In this document: one piece after another, positions 30,445 to 40,078 of the stretch | Numbering within the stretch: position 1 is the first letter of the stretch | Layout: each line of letters opens with the position of its first letter | Assembly: GCA_025936115.1 (NCBI GenBank) | Contig: JAICTZ010000022.1 | Coordinates: forward strand, 48,786-112,785 | Direction: 5' to 3' | Length of the DNA: 64,000 bases | Source of the DNA: Polyangiaceae bacterium | Lineage (GTDB): Bacteria > Myxococcota_A > Polyangia > Polyangiales > Polyangiaceae | Program-made: the position numbers and the translations under genes | Notes under the pieces: model-generated | What the model was told of the DNA's origin: nothing | Seen by the model: only the letters and a program-made list of their open reading frames with translations | The model's database searches: none

Positions 30445-32658
30445 GTGACAGTGTCGTCGACCCTTCCTCCAGCGCCCATCGCCGGAACCTGGATCCGCGG
30501 ATGGCGGCTCGACCGGCTGATTCACGTCGGTAAGAACGCATGTGTCTATCGCGCCAAAAGCGATGCTGGCATCGTCGGTGCGCTCAAGGCCCTCAGGCCG
30601 ACCGCCGTTTCGCACCGCACGGCGGCTGAGCGCTTCGCTCGAGAAATTTCCGCGCTGCAGGGTCTGACCCACCCGGCCATCCCGCGGCTGCTCGACCATG
30701 GCATCGACGATGACGGATTGCCCTGGTTCGCGACGGAGTGGATCGTGGGCTGGGATCTCGAGACGCACCGGATACGGCTCGGCGGACGCTTGCCGCCGCA
30801 AGAGGTGTGCGAGTTCGGCCTGCGCACGCTCGAGGCACTTTCTCATGCGCACGCGGCTGGTTTCGTCCATCGCGATATCAAGCCGACGAATCTGTTCCTC
30901 AGCGAAAACGGCGAGCTGAAAGTGCTCGATTTCGGACTGTGTCGCGGCCTGGAGGCTGCGCGCGGTCTCGACATCACGGGTAACTTCAGCATCGGGACGC
31001 CGGCGTTCATGGCACCCGAGCAGGTCCGGCGAGCGTTCGGCAATGTCGATGCGCGCACGGATCTGTGGTCGCTCGGTGCGACGCTGTTCTTGCTCGCGAC
31101 CGGCAGCACCGTGTACGACGAAACGCCTGGAGCTCAGCGCGGACACGCGCGCTCCCTCGCTGCGGTGGCACCCGAGCTACCAGCGGACCTCGCCCTGGCG
31201 GTCGATCGCGCGCTCGCCCACGACCCGGCGCAGCGCTGGCAGAGCGCCGACGACATGCGCCAGGTATTGCTCGAGGCCTACGCTCGAACCGAGCAGGCGC
31301 CGAGCACGCCGCCCTCCTTGCGAGCTTTGCGGGATCAGCATCGACGCACGACCGAACAGGGCCTGGACATGGTCGCGGCGACCTACCACCGCTGGTCGAG
31401 CACCATCCTTCGCCTGGTGTTCAGTCCGGACCGCAGCGCCGCGCGCGAAAGGGTGCTGTCGGGCGACAGTGAGCTCCTCGTTGGCCGCGAGGTGGGTGCC
31501 CCGCACTGGGAGGTCGCTGACAGCCGCATCTCGCGCGTGCACTTGCGCTTGGGTTGGGATCCTCAGCACGGCGGGTATCGCGCGACCGACGCTCAGAGCA
31601 CGAACGGCCTCCGCGTGAACGGCGTGCGACGAGAAAGCGTATGTCTCTCCGCTGGCGACGTCCTGCGCGTCGGCGACACGCTCTTCATCCTGACGGAGGG
31701 AGCGGGCATGAACGGTCTGCGCGAGAGTGCAGAGCAAGCGGCACGCTCGTCCGCGACGCTGCTTTTGAACGGTGAGTCGGGGGTCGGAAAGGAAGTGCTG
31801 GCGCGCCAGATCCACGAATGGAGTGGCAAGCGCGGACCGTTCGTTCCCATCAACTGCGGCGCGTTGCCGCGCGAGCTCGCCGCCTCCGAACTCTTCGGAC
31901 ACGAGAAGGGCGCTTTCTCCGGTGCCGCCGGCGCGCGGCGGGGCGTGTTTCATGCGGCGCAGGGCGGGACCCTGCTCCTCGACGAAATTGGCGAGCTGCC
32001 CCTCGAGCTTCAGCCGCTTCTGCTGCGTGCGCTCCAGGAGCGCGCGATTCGTCCGGTCGGCTCGGATCGCGAGCAGGCCGTGGACGTGCGTGTGATCGCA
32101 GCCACCAACGTGCGCCTGGATACGGCGGTGACGAGCGGGCGTTTCCGCGGTGACTTGTATGCGCGCCTCGCGCAGATTCCACTGGAAATCCCCCCCCTCC
32201 GCGAGCGCCGCGAGGAAATCCTCGGCCTGGCTGAAGGCTTCGCCACGGCCGCTCAGAAGTCGCTGCTCATCACGGCCGACGCGGCCGAGGCGCTCCTCTT
32301 GTGGCAGTGGCCCTTCAACGTGCGCGAGCTCGAAAATCTCGTCCACCGCTGGTGTGCGATGGCGGCGCCCGTGGCGCTGGGAATGGAGTTCTTGCGTGGG
32401 GTAAACCCCGCCTTTCTGGCTCCGTTCCAGGACCGTATCTCGAGGCCCCCGGGCCACGGCTCGGGCACCCATGTCCTGAAGGACCCCTCGCTCGAGCGAG
32501 CGGAGCTCGAAGGGATGCTGCGCTCATGCGACGGCGATGTCTCCGAGGTGGCGCGCCGACTCAGCACGACACGCGCCCAGGTCTACCGCTTGATGGAGCG
32601 CCTCGGACTCGAAGGGCCACCTGGGCACAAGGACACCGCGCCGGGCCGGCGCGGCTGA
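30445..32658 (+). CDS. Ser/Thr kinase-FHA-sigma54 activator-Fis HTH fusion
   Basis: 737 residues, GTG start. Residues 1-290 are an eSTK: Lys in GALKALR, FVHRDIKPTNLFL (~141-153), LDFGL, TPAFMAPEQ. About 335-415 is an FHA domain (ELLVGREVGAPHWEVADSRISRVHL). About 425-660 is an AAA+ enhancer-binding ATPase with Walker A GESGVGKE (~443-450), the sigma54 contact loop GAFSGA (~488) and Walker B GTLLLDEIGELP. A Fis-type HTH ends the protein (DVSEVARRLSTTRAQVYRLMERLG). It would couple phospho-signalling, phosphopeptide binding and sigma54 transcription in one chain. Each part is a known myxobacterial module; the four-part fusion is unusual. Confidence 0.92.
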   Translation: MTVSSTLPPAPIAGTWIRGWRLDRLIHVGKNACVYRAKSDAGIVGALKALRPTAVSHRTAAERFAREISALQGLTHPAIPRLLDHGIDDDGLPWFATEWIVGWDLETHRIRLGGRLPPQEVCEFGLRTLEALSHAHAAGFVHRDIKPTNLFLSENGELKVLDFGLCRGLEAARGLDITGNFSIGTPAFMAPEQVRRAFGNVDARTDLWSLGATLFLLATGSTVYDETPGAQRGHARSLAAVAPELPADLALAVDRALAHDPAQRWQSADDMRQVLLEAYARTEQAPSTPPSLRALRDQHRRTTEQGLDMVAATYHRWSSTILRLVFSPDRSAARERVLSGDSELLVGREVGAPHWEVADSRISRVHLRLGWDPQHGGYRATDAQSTNGLRVNGVRRESVCLSAGDVLRVGDTLFILTEGAGMNGLRESAEQAARSSATLLLNGESGVGKEVLARQIHEWSGKRGPFVPINCGALPRELAASELFGHEKGAFSGAAGARRGVFHAAQGGTLLLDEIGELPLELQPLLLRALQERAIRPVGSDREQAVDVRVIAATNVRLDTAVTSGRFRGDLYARLAQIPLEIPPLRERREEILGLAEGFATAAQKSLLITADAAEALLLWQWPFNVRELENLVHRWCAMAAPVALGMEFLRGVNPAFLAPFQDRISRPPGHGSGTHVLKDPSLERAELEGMLRSCDGDVSEVARRLSTTRAQVYRLMERLGLEGPPGHKDTAPGRRG

Positions 32659-32669
32659 ATCGAGCTGAC

Positions 32670-33965
32670 CTACGACCGCGTGGCGGTTTCAGGCCCCCCG
32701 CCGGTCGCCTGCGTCAGGAGGTGTTCGCCATGCCCCGGGCTCGGTGCGAGCGACGGGTATCCGTCGAGCACGCGAGGGACGAAGAGAACCGAAATCAATA
32801 CGGTGAGTAGCATGCCGATGTCCACGGCCACCGGTTCCGCCTGCAATGCGGCCGTGAAGATGGCGAGCGATCCGATCCAACCGACGACCAGCAAGCTCAG
32901 CACGACCAGAGGCAAAAGGGAGCGAGGATTTCGAAAGCTCCCAAGTGCAAGGGCATAGACGACCAGCGTGAATGGGATTGCCACCACGAGGTCGATCAAC
33001 CAGTGTTCTCCGAGCCCGAGCGTCGCGAGCTCCGTACAGCCGAACCAGAACGCGGCGAAAACGCACACTCCGCGCGACACGCGGCGCGCCTCGAGCAGCG
33101 CGGCCAACGTCCAGGCGGTGTGCAGTGACGGCATGCAGTTTCGCGGAGCGGCGATGCTCGGCGACAGCAACGTGCTCGTGAAATGCGGGACGCTAGCCGG
33201 CGGAAAAGGCACGTGAGGAGACAGGCACGCCCAGGCCTCGCGCGGACCGACCATGGGCAACGCGAAGTAGAGCGGGTAGCCCAGAAACGGGATCAACAGG
33301 AACGCCAAGAGAAGGCTCGGAACCCGCGTGGGATTCGCGCGAAAAGCGAAGGCGTGGACTATCGAAAGCCCGAGCGGCATCGTGGCGTAGACGATCGTAC
33401 AGACCACTTTCACGAGCGCGGAGCTCTCGAACAGCCTTGCCACCAAGAGCGGCGGAAAGGGCCCGAGCACGCCCCCGATCGCCTGAATCTCCGGGTCCCG
33501 AACCAGCGGTGTGATGCTGGCGCCGAAGGCCAACGGTTGGGTGCAGATCAGACAGAACCACGGTGGCACGAGCGCATCGAAGCTGGCGCGAAAGTGCTCG
33601 GTGCGCTCGGCGGGTGGCGCCCGGAAGGCCAGCGCGGCTCGATAGATCACCGCCGTCAGGGCAAGCCCGAGGCCGACGGGCAGCCTCCAGTCCCAAAAAA
33701 GCGTGGGGAACGCATTGGGCAGCTCGGACAGCCCGCCGAGCACGATGAGATGCTTTCGCGCTTTGCCCCGGAGCGTGATGACGTGAACGAAGAAGGTTGC
33801 GCCCAGACACACGGAGAGCCACGGAAAGCGGCCCTCGAAAAAGGCCGACACTAGGCTCGGGCCCGAAAGCCGCCCCGAAGCCCAAAGCACGAGGTCGACG
33901 GCGCTGCCAAGGGCGAGCAAGAGCAGAAGCTCTACTCGCGCAAGACCCAACGCCCGAGGCGCCAT
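32670..33965 (-). CDS. PAP2-family membrane phosphatase/transferase
   Basis: 431 residues from the ATG at 33965. At least ten hydrophobic helices. The PAP2 motifs are PSLHTAWTLAA (with S and H) and GLGEHWLIDLVVAIP (H and D). This branch resembles AUR1/inositol-phosphoryl transferase-like PAP2_3 proteins acting on lipid phosphates. It is the first of a run of envelope membrane genes that also includes GT87-type transferases, so a role in lipid-linked glycan or glycolipid synthesis is inferred. Confidence 0.8.
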   Translation of the reverse strand: MAPRALGLARVELLLLLALGSAVDLVLWASGRLSGPSLVSAFFEGRFPWLSVCLGATFFVHVITLRGKARKHLIVLGGLSELPNAFPTLFWDWRLPVGLGLALTAVIYRAALAFRAPPAERTEHFRASFDALVPPWFCLICTQPLAFGASITPLVRDPEIQAIGGVLGPFPPLLVARLFESSALVKVVCTIVYATMPLGLSIVHAFAFRANPTRVPSLLLAFLLIPFLGYPLYFALPMVGPREAWACLSPHVPFPPASVPHFTSTLLSPSIAAPRNCMPSLHTAWTLAALLEARRVSRGVCVFAAFWFGCTELATLGLGEHWLIDLVVAIPFTLVVYALALGSFRNPRSLLPLVVLSLLVVGWIGSLAIFTAALQAEPVAVDIGMLLTVLISVLFVPRVLDGYPSLAPSPGHGEHLLTQATGGGPETATRS

Positions 33966-34048
33966 CGTAGGATGGGAGTACACTACCGCGGCTCGTCCGC
34001 GCAAAGCGTTCGCTCGCGGAGCATGGCTCGTGCGATGGTAGCCAAGGC

Positions 34049-35563
34049 ATGTCGGGCCGAGGCTTGAGGCATCATTTCGGCTGGCCCTCGAGCCTCGACG
34101 CCGTATGGCTCACAAGCCCGCTATTTCTCGTTGCGGCTTCGGCCTTGCTGAGCCCCGTGCGGCCCTTCGACTACTTTTGGGCCCTGGTCCAGGGCCGCGC
34201 GTGCGTCCAGCTCGGCGCCATTCCAAGCGAGAACGCGTTTCTCTTCACGCTGCCCGCGCAAGCTCCCTTCTTCGATCAGCCTTGGCTCGCGGAGCTCGCA
34301 ATGTTTGCCGCCCACTCGCTCGGTGGACACTGGCTCAACGTGTTGCTGCTGGCCCTGTGCCTCTCTTTGGGCTTGGCGCTCGGGATGGATACCGCGCTTC
34401 GCCTCGGCGCGGACGCTCGCGCGCTTGCGTTGATCGCCCTTTTTTCGGTGCCTATCCTCGCTCTCGGCGCGGGCGTGCGCACGCAGATGTTCGCCTACCC
34501 CTGCTTCTCCGCCATGCTGCGAAGTGCGAGCGCTCGTGGCGACCGGATCGATCCGAAGCGCGCTCTGGCGAGCGCAGGCGTTGCCGCGCTGTGGGCGAAC
34601 CTGCACGGCAGCTTCGTGCTCGCGCCGCTCTTGATGGCGGCACCACTTACCGTTTCGCTGTTCAAGACCCTGACCGGGCGCGAGCCAGCGAGTGACCTTC
34701 GCGCTAGGAGTCTAGGCTTTCTGGCAGTCACAGCCGGCACTTTCGTGAACCCCTCCGGCCCGCTCGTCTACCTCTACGTGGCGCGCCTGGGTCGCGCGGT
34801 GAATGTGGCTGGGACGACCGACGTCGCCGAGTGGCAGGCGCCGCGCTTGAGCTCGAGCGCAGGCGCCCTGTTCCTGGTGCTCTTGGGATTAAGCTTCAGC
34901 GCGTTGGTCCGCTACCGCAGGCGCATCGTGCCCGAGGTGACCTGGTCGTTCGTGGCGCTAGGCCTACTGTCACTTTCGAGTCAGCGCTTCGAAAGCTGGT
35001 GCGCGCTCGCGGGGCCTGTCGCGCTCGGTCCGTTGTTTCCCGCGCGCGCGAAGGCGTCTCACGTGTCCCGCGCCGCGAGCAGCGTGAATGCCGCGCTGAT
35101 TGCCACATTCGCGGCAGTGCTGCTGTTGAGCTTGCCGGGCCTGCCGCTGTTCGAGCGTGCGGCCCAGGTCGGTCATCTGCCCTACCCGGAGGCGAGGGTC
35201 CTGAGCAGTGAGACACCGCTGCGTCTCGGTGAGCTGCTTTTTCGCTCCGGCTATCGGGGCCGGCTGTTCCACGACCAAGCGCTCGGGGGCTTCGTCGAGT
35301 GGGTGCTGGCGCCGGACGCGCCAAGGCCCGTCGCGTTCGTGGATCAGCGCTTCGAGCTTACCCCCGCTGAGCTCTGGCGCGACTATTTCACGGTCGCCGA
35401 GGCGCGCGGCGATTTTCGAGCGCTGCTCCGCCGGTACGACATCGACGCCCTCTTGGTTCATGACGGGCGCTCGGCCGCTCTCGTGCATGCTCTGAATCAG
35501 GACCCGCGTTGGCTCCTGCGCGCGCGGGAGCTTCGATACAGTCTGTTCGTCTTAAAACGCTAA
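34049..35563 (+). CDS. Polytopic membrane protein, GT-C-like
   Basis: 504 residues with about ten hydrophobic helices and a soluble C-terminal third. Near the N-terminus it has DYFWALVQGRACVQLGAIPSE and LFTLPAQAPFFDQPWLAEL, the D-x-W and P-x-D pattern of GT-C-type transferases, and later ALWANLHGSFVLAP. It shares this layout with the gene at 38585-40078. The tail reads YRGRLFHDQALGGFVEW and DQRFELTPAELWRDYFTV. Probably a lipid-linked sugar transferase or related integral protein; activity unproven. Confidence 0.65.
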   Translation: MSGRGLRHHFGWPSSLDAVWLTSPLFLVAASALLSPVRPFDYFWALVQGRACVQLGAIPSENAFLFTLPAQAPFFDQPWLAELAMFAAHSLGGHWLNVLLLALCLSLGLALGMDTALRLGADARALALIALFSVPILALGAGVRTQMFAYPCFSAMLRSASARGDRIDPKRALASAGVAALWANLHGSFVLAPLLMAAPLTVSLFKTLTGREPASDLRARSLGFLAVTAGTFVNPSGPLVYLYVARLGRAVNVAGTTDVAEWQAPRLSSSAGALFLVLLGLSFSALVRYRRRIVPEVTWSFVALGLLSLSSQRFESWCALAGPVALGPLFPARAKASHVSRAASSVNAALIATFAAVLLLSLPGLPLFERAAQVGHLPYPEARVLSSETPLRLGELLFRSGYRGRLFHDQALGGFVEWVLAPDAPRPVAFVDQRFELTPAELWRDYFTVAEARGDFRALLRRYDIDALLVHDGRSAALVHALNQDPRWLLRARELRYSLFVLKR

Positions 35564-35596
35564 GAGTCCCACGTCTCTTGTCAGCTTGGGTCGATC

Positions 35597-36538
35597 GTGC
35601 CGCTGAGTGAGCTCTATCAAGTCGATTTTCGCATCTTCATGGCGGCCGCCAGCGCCTGGCTCGCCGGGAAGAGCCCGTACGGCGCTTTGTCGAGCGAGTT
35701 CGGCAGGGGAGCCTTCGCCTATCCGCCGACCGCCTTGCCTTGGCTTGCGCTGCTCGTGCCGACCGGCGCTCTCGGCTTCTACCTCTGGACGCTCCTCGAG
35801 CTCGTGCTCTTTTGGCTGCTCGTCAGAAAAGACCGTCGCGCCCAATTGGTTCTGCTGGTGTGGTCGCCGATGATCCTGCATCTGTACGAAGGGCAGAGCA
35901 CGCTCGCCGTGACGCTCGTCGTGTGGGCCTGCGCCCGCGCCGAGCAGCGCGGGATCGTCTGGGGCCTGGCTCTCGCGTGGGCGCTCACCAAGCCGCAGGT
36001 AGCGCTCTTGCCCGTGATCTTTGTCTTGTGCCGCGAACGCCGCGCGCGCTTCCGTCTGCTTCTGGGCATCCTCGGTGGCACGCTGGCGCTCGCCTTGCCT
36101 GCAACGCTCGTGCACCACGGCATTTGGTCGGAGTGGCTGGCCTCGCTGTCCCTCTATCGCAGTCGCCTGCTGCAGGTCGCGCCGTGGCAGGGCGCGAGCG
36201 CCCTGTTGGTGCTCTCGTGCGCGGTGCTTTGGTATCGCTATCAGCGGACGGGGCTCGAATGGTGGCTCTCCGCGGCGCTGTTTCCTCAAACCAGCTTCTA
36301 CTCGATGGTGGTCTTGCTGCCCGCGCTCCGGCCCAGCCGGAGCTATTGGTCGCTCGGGGGGCTTGCACTCGCAGCGCTGCTTCAAGGACCCATCAACGCC
36401 GCGACGCTTTCGTGGGTACTCGCCGGACACTTGCTCGCGGCTTGGATGATCGCAGGAGGGCCTTTGGGCGGACCGAGAAGCGGACGCGGGGTAGCTTACG
36501 TCTCCAGTTCGGCGAGGGACGCTTTCCAGGCGAGCTGA
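35597..36538 (+). CDS. GT87-like membrane glycosyltransferase
   Basis: 313 residues, GTG start. VDFRIFMAAASAWLAGKSPYG and FAYPPTALPWLALL are typical of the DUF2029/GT87 family (polyprenyl-phosphate mannose-dependent mannosyltransferases), followed by several TM helices including LALAWALTKPQVALLPVI (the conserved KPQ). Shorter than the relative at 36496-37821. Its 3' end overlaps that convergent gene by 43 bp. Confidence 0.75.
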   Translation: MPLSELYQVDFRIFMAAASAWLAGKSPYGALSSEFGRGAFAYPPTALPWLALLVPTGALGFYLWTLLELVLFWLLVRKDRRAQLVLLVWSPMILHLYEGQSTLAVTLVVWACARAEQRGIVWGLALAWALTKPQVALLPVIFVLCRERRARFRLLLGILGGTLALALPATLVHHGIWSEWLASLSLYRSRLLQVAPWQGASALLVLSCAVLWYRYQRTGLEWWLSAALFPQTSFYSMVVLLPALRPSRSYWSLGGLALAALLQGPINAATLSWVLAGHLLAAWMIAGGPLGGPRSGRGVAYVSSSARDAFQAS

Positions 36539-37821
36539 GTCCACAGGGCCACCGCCAGGAAGCCGAGCTGCAGCGCGCTGGAAAAGCCCAGAAGCCGCGT
36601 GCTCAGCGCTTGCTGAGCGACGGACAGAGCGGGCCCCAGGAGTCCGAGCGCCCAGACTAGCGCGGTCGCACACAAAAGCGGGCCACCGTCGAGCGGCAAC
36701 CCGCGCGCCCCCGAAAGTCGAGCGGCGCTGACGAAGAGCGGCAGCATCAACAGCATCAGGTCGTAATTGTAAAGATGTGGGCTCGCGATCACGGCGAGCG
36801 CGAAAGTTGCCGCCATGCGAAGGTCAAAGGCGCGCGTGCCGGGCCGCCAGTCCGTGCGCGCCCACGCCGCGCCGAGCACGAAAAGCAAGAGAAGCGTCAG
36901 GCAGACCCCGGCCACGAGAGCGAGCCTCGGCGACGCGCCGTCGAAGAGCAGCGTCGCGAATTCGAATGACCCGTGTAACCCTGCGGTATTGTAACCGCGA
37001 TCTCGCACCAGCGAGACCAGCGACTGGCCGTGCTCCGCGTAGGCGAACATGGCGTACGGCAGCGTGGCGAACCCGAGGCCCACGAAGGCACCCCCGCTGA
37101 GGAGCGCCGCGAAAAGAGCGCGAAAGCGTCGCGCTCCGAGCAAGGCCGCGGCGATACCGAGGGCGAGTTGGGGCTTGCACACGAGTAGGCCCAGAGCGAG
37201 GCCCGCTCCGCCGTCGCGCCCGCGCCGCAAGAGCAGGAACACCCAGAAATAGAGGGTCAGCCAAAGCCCCGTCATCTGGCCATTCAAGAGCCATTCGAGC
37301 GTCGGATAGTATTGCAGTGCCACGAAGCACAGCCGTAACGCCGAGCTCTTGGGGTAGAGGTCGCGTGTGAAGACGCGCAGCGTCGCGAACAGGGCGAGCG
37401 CGCTCAGCACGACGAAAAGAGCGAACGCCGCGCGGTACGGAAGGAGCGACAGTGGCGCGAACAAGTACGCAAAGTAGGGTGGGCTCACCCAGACCGAGAC
37501 GGAGCTGGTCGGCACGCCGAGGAGCAACTGTTGAAACGCGTGCTGAGCCTCTGGATCGATGAGCTTGTCCGCATGCCCCGTGCGCACGAAGGCGCCCCCC
37601 GTGTAGAACGATAGGAAGTCGCCTCCGAAGGGGCCGGAGATACCATTGATCAGGCCCGTCCCCGAGACACGATCATAGGCCGCAACCACGACCAGCACGA
37701 CAAGGCTTACCAGCGGGTACGACCAGATGCGTCGTGGCGTGAGAAAATCGAGGAGCCTTTCGCACACGAAGGTCCCCAGCCGGGCGAGCCTCGAGTCCTG
37801 CCTGGTGGACGCCGTCTGCAT
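36496..37821 (-). CDS. GT87-like membrane glycosyltransferase
   Basis: 441 residues. N-terminal region YPLVSLVVLVVVAAYDRV, then GPFGGDFLSFYTGGAFVRTG, the D-x2-x-Y/G element of GT87, and WVSPPYFAYLFAPLSLLPY. KPQLALGIAAALLGA matches the family KPQ helix. About ten TM segments. Convergent overlap with the shorter GT87-like gene; the two are probably not in one transcript but may act on the same lipid-linked glycan. Confidence 0.8.
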   Translation of the reverse strand: MQTASTRQDSRLARLGTFVCERLLDFLTPRRIWSYPLVSLVVLVVVAAYDRVSGTGLINGISGPFGGDFLSFYTGGAFVRTGHADKLIDPEAQHAFQQLLLGVPTSSVSVWVSPPYFAYLFAPLSLLPYRAAFALFVVLSALALFATLRVFTRDLYPKSSALRLCFVALQYYPTLEWLLNGQMTGLWLTLYFWVFLLLRRGRDGGAGLALGLLVCKPQLALGIAAALLGARRFRALFAALLSGGAFVGLGFATLPYAMFAYAEHGQSLVSLVRDRGYNTAGLHGSFEFATLLFDGASPRLALVAGVCLTLLLLFVLGAAWARTDWRPGTRAFDLRMAATFALAVIASPHLYNYDLMLLMLPLFVSAARLSGARGLPLDGGPLLCATALVWALGLLGPALSVAQQALSTRLLGFSSALQLGFLAVALWTQLAWKASLAELET

Positions 37822-37833
37822 GGTAAACGCGGC

Positions 37834-38523
37834 TCAGAGCTTCTGGGGAATCAGCTTCGGCTTGACGTGCACGACGGGCCTTTGCACGGTGAACTTCTGC
37901 TCGAGCAAGACGAGCTCGTCGTGGTCGGGCGCGGCGAACGTTAGCGTCGGCTTCTGAGGGCGCAGCAAGGGGCTGTCGGTGGTGTCCAGGGTCAGGACCA
38001 CCTGATCGTGCGGCGCGGCCTGCAAGAGGACGTGCGCAACGCCGAAATCGTCCGTCTTCCCAACCACTTTGTTGAGCCGAAGGATCGGCAGGCGCGCGCC
38101 ATTTTCGGTGCGGATGCCAACGACGAACGAACGCACTAGCGGAACGCACCGCGTCTCGAAGCGGGGAGGCGGAGAGCCCTCCGCGAAATGGCGCAAGCCC
38201 ACGCTGAGCGACGCTTCCGGGGAGGCGAACGTGTCTGGGCACTTGACGCTGAGGACGGCCACGTCCCCCTCGTTGCCCTTCAACGACAGTCGCACGATGC
38301 CGGCGTCATCGGTGGTGCCGACGGTGCGCTTCCCAAGCAGGATCTCGACACCGGCCAATGGCTTCTCAGCATCCCCGTGAGCGATGATCTCCACGGGATA
38401 GCTCGGGCTCACTCGAGCGACCTCTTTTTCGCCCAGCAAACCTTTGACGCGCTCGCACGACGGCTGAAGGAGGAAGAGCAGCGCCGAGAGGGCGGCGGCG
38501 CGCCGCTTTTTCCAGCAATACAC
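37834..38523 (-). CDS. Putative lipoprotein with PEGA/CarboxypepD-like domains
   Basis: 229 residues from the GTG at 38523, giving WKKRRAAALSALLFLLQPSC, a short signal with Cys. Two beta-sandwich segments follow, VEIIAHGDAEKPLAGVEILLGKRTVG-TTDDAG and PILRLNKVVGKTDDFGVAHVLL, like carboxypeptidase-regulatory or PEGA modules. A longer frame to 38622 would overlap the divergent gene start. Probably an envelope lipoprotein linked to the neighbouring transferase genes. Confidence 0.6.
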   Translation of the reverse strand: MYCWKKRRAAALSALLFLLQPSCERVKGLLGEKEVARVSPSYPVEIIAHGDAEKPLAGVEILLGKRTVGTTDDAGIVRLSLKGNEGDVAVLSVKCPDTFASPEASLSVGLRHFAEGSPPPRFETRCVPLVRSFVVGIRTENGARLPILRLNKVVGKTDDFGVAHVLLQAAPHDQVVLTLDTTDSPLLRPQKPTLTFAAPDHDELVLLEQKFTVQRPVVHVKPKLIPQKL

Positions 38524-38584
38524 GCGCGAAAGATGGCACAACCGCCTCTCAGATGCGACGGCGTGACTCGGATGGGGAGAGCTC

Positions 38585-40078
38585 GTGAGAAGCGCTTGCC
38601 GTCGCCTGGTCTCGTTCGTCACGCGCCCGCTCTACCTCGCCGCGTTCGTGGTCACGGCGTGCTCCATGGCCGCTGCCGTTGCCGCGACGACGAAGCTTCA
38701 CGACCCGGACGTGTGGTGGGTGGCTGCTGCGGGCAGGGAAATGGTCGCTTCGGCCCGGATCCCTCGAGAAAATCTGTTCTCTTTCACCGAGCCCCACCAC
38801 GCGTGGCTCATGCACGAGTGGCTGCTCGCCCCACCTTACGCGCTCGGCCTCGAACGGCTCGGCCCGGCGTTCCTAGTTTTCTTGGGACTGCTCGTGTCGA
38901 GCGCGGGCCTTCTCTTCATTTTAGAAGGCACCGTGGGCCGAGCCCGGCACGCGGGGGCTGGGCTCGCCCTAGCCCTCGTCAGCGTGCTCTTCTTCAGCGG
39001 TCGTCTGCTTTCCGCCAGGCCCACGGGCGTGGCGCTTCTGTTTCCGCTCGCGCTCTGCCTCGTCGCTTTTGCCCCGCGGGTGTCCGCCGGCGGCGCGCTG
39101 CTCTCGGTCGCGATCGAGCTCGTCTGGACCAACACTCACGGCAGCTTTCCGCTCGGGCTCGTGCTGCTCGCCGTCGCTTGGCTCGACGCCGACGCCGATC
39201 GTCGCTTGCGCCTCGCGACGTTCGTCCTTGCGCTGCTCGTTACCGCCGTGAACTCAGGCGGCTTGGCACTCTACCGCTTCGTTCTTCGCTACGCGCTCGG
39301 CGAGACCGGGATCTATCGCACGATCCACGGGCAGATCCACGAGTTTCGGAGCGTGCTCGGCGCGTGGGGCACCACCGTTGACGCCGTGGATCTCGTCGGC
39401 CTCGCGCTGGTTCTCGCGCTTTCCGGATCGGCCTCGTTCGTCACCAGGCACCGCGTGCGCGCGAGCTTCTGCCTGCTCTTGATCGTCGGCGCGCTCGCCC
39501 AAGCTCGCAACATCGGCCTTGCCGGTCTGCTCGGATGCCAGTTGATGGTTCCATGGGCCGACGAGCTCTGGGAACGCTTTCGCTTGGTGCCCGCCGAGGA
39601 GGCACCTAGTCCGCTCGTCAGCTACCGCTGGCTCCTCGCGCCGCCCCTGGCGCTCGGCCTCGGGTTATTTCTGTTCTCGACCGCGCGGCGCCCGCCCGGG
39701 GAGCTCTTGGCGCGTGGCCCCGCGCTGCTCCACGGGCTTCGTTTCGTGCGCGACGGCTCGCACCTTTACGTGCCGTTTTCGGAAGCGGGCGCAGCGATTT
39801 GGTACGACTTTCCGCGCGGCGTGCGGGTGTTCTTCGATTCGCGCAATGACTGCTATTCGCCGGAAACCTTTCGCTCGTTCCTGCTGCTCGGCGAGCGAGG
39901 GACACCGCAGCCCGTCGCCCGCCGGATCCTGGCTCGGTCGCACACCGACGCCGTGCTGATCCCCAAGGGCCACCCGCTCTCTTTTCTCGGCGACGAGCCG
40001 GGCTGGGCGCGGCAATTCGCCGAGGGGAACTGGTCGCTCTACGGCAGGGCAGAAGCTCATTCGATCGGGACGGAGTAG
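38585..40078 (+). CDS. Polytopic membrane protein, GT-C-like (paralogue of 34049-35563)
   Basis: 497 residues. The N-terminus has HDPDVWWVAAAGREMV and ENLFSFTEPHHAWLMHEW, the same D-x-W ... F-S-x-T ... W pattern as the gene at 34.0 kb, then TNTHGSFPLGLVLL in the same relative position (NLHGSF in the other). A soluble C-terminal portion follows (YDFPRGVRVFFDSRNDCYSPETFRS). About ten TM helices. Its last 22 bp overlap the convergent lipoprotein gene. Same inferred role in envelope glycan or lipid metabolism. Confidence 0.65.
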   Translation: MRSACRRLVSFVTRPLYLAAFVVTACSMAAAVAATTKLHDPDVWWVAAAGREMVASARIPRENLFSFTEPHHAWLMHEWLLAPPYALGLERLGPAFLVFLGLLVSSAGLLFILEGTVGRARHAGAGLALALVSVLFFSGRLLSARPTGVALLFPLALCLVAFAPRVSAGGALLSVAIELVWTNTHGSFPLGLVLLAVAWLDADADRRLRLATFVLALLVTAVNSGGLALYRFVLRYALGETGIYRTIHGQIHEFRSVLGAWGTTVDAVDLVGLALVLALSGSASFVTRHRVRASFCLLLIVGALAQARNIGLAGLLGCQLMVPWADELWERFRLVPAEEAPSPLVSYRWLLAPPLALGLGLFLFSTARRPPGELLARGPALLHGLRFVRDGSHLYVPFSEAGAAIWYDFPRGVRVFFDSRNDCYSPETFRSFLLLGERGTPQPVARRILARSHTDAVLIPKGHPLSFLGDEPGWARQFAEGNWSLYGRAEAHSIGTE

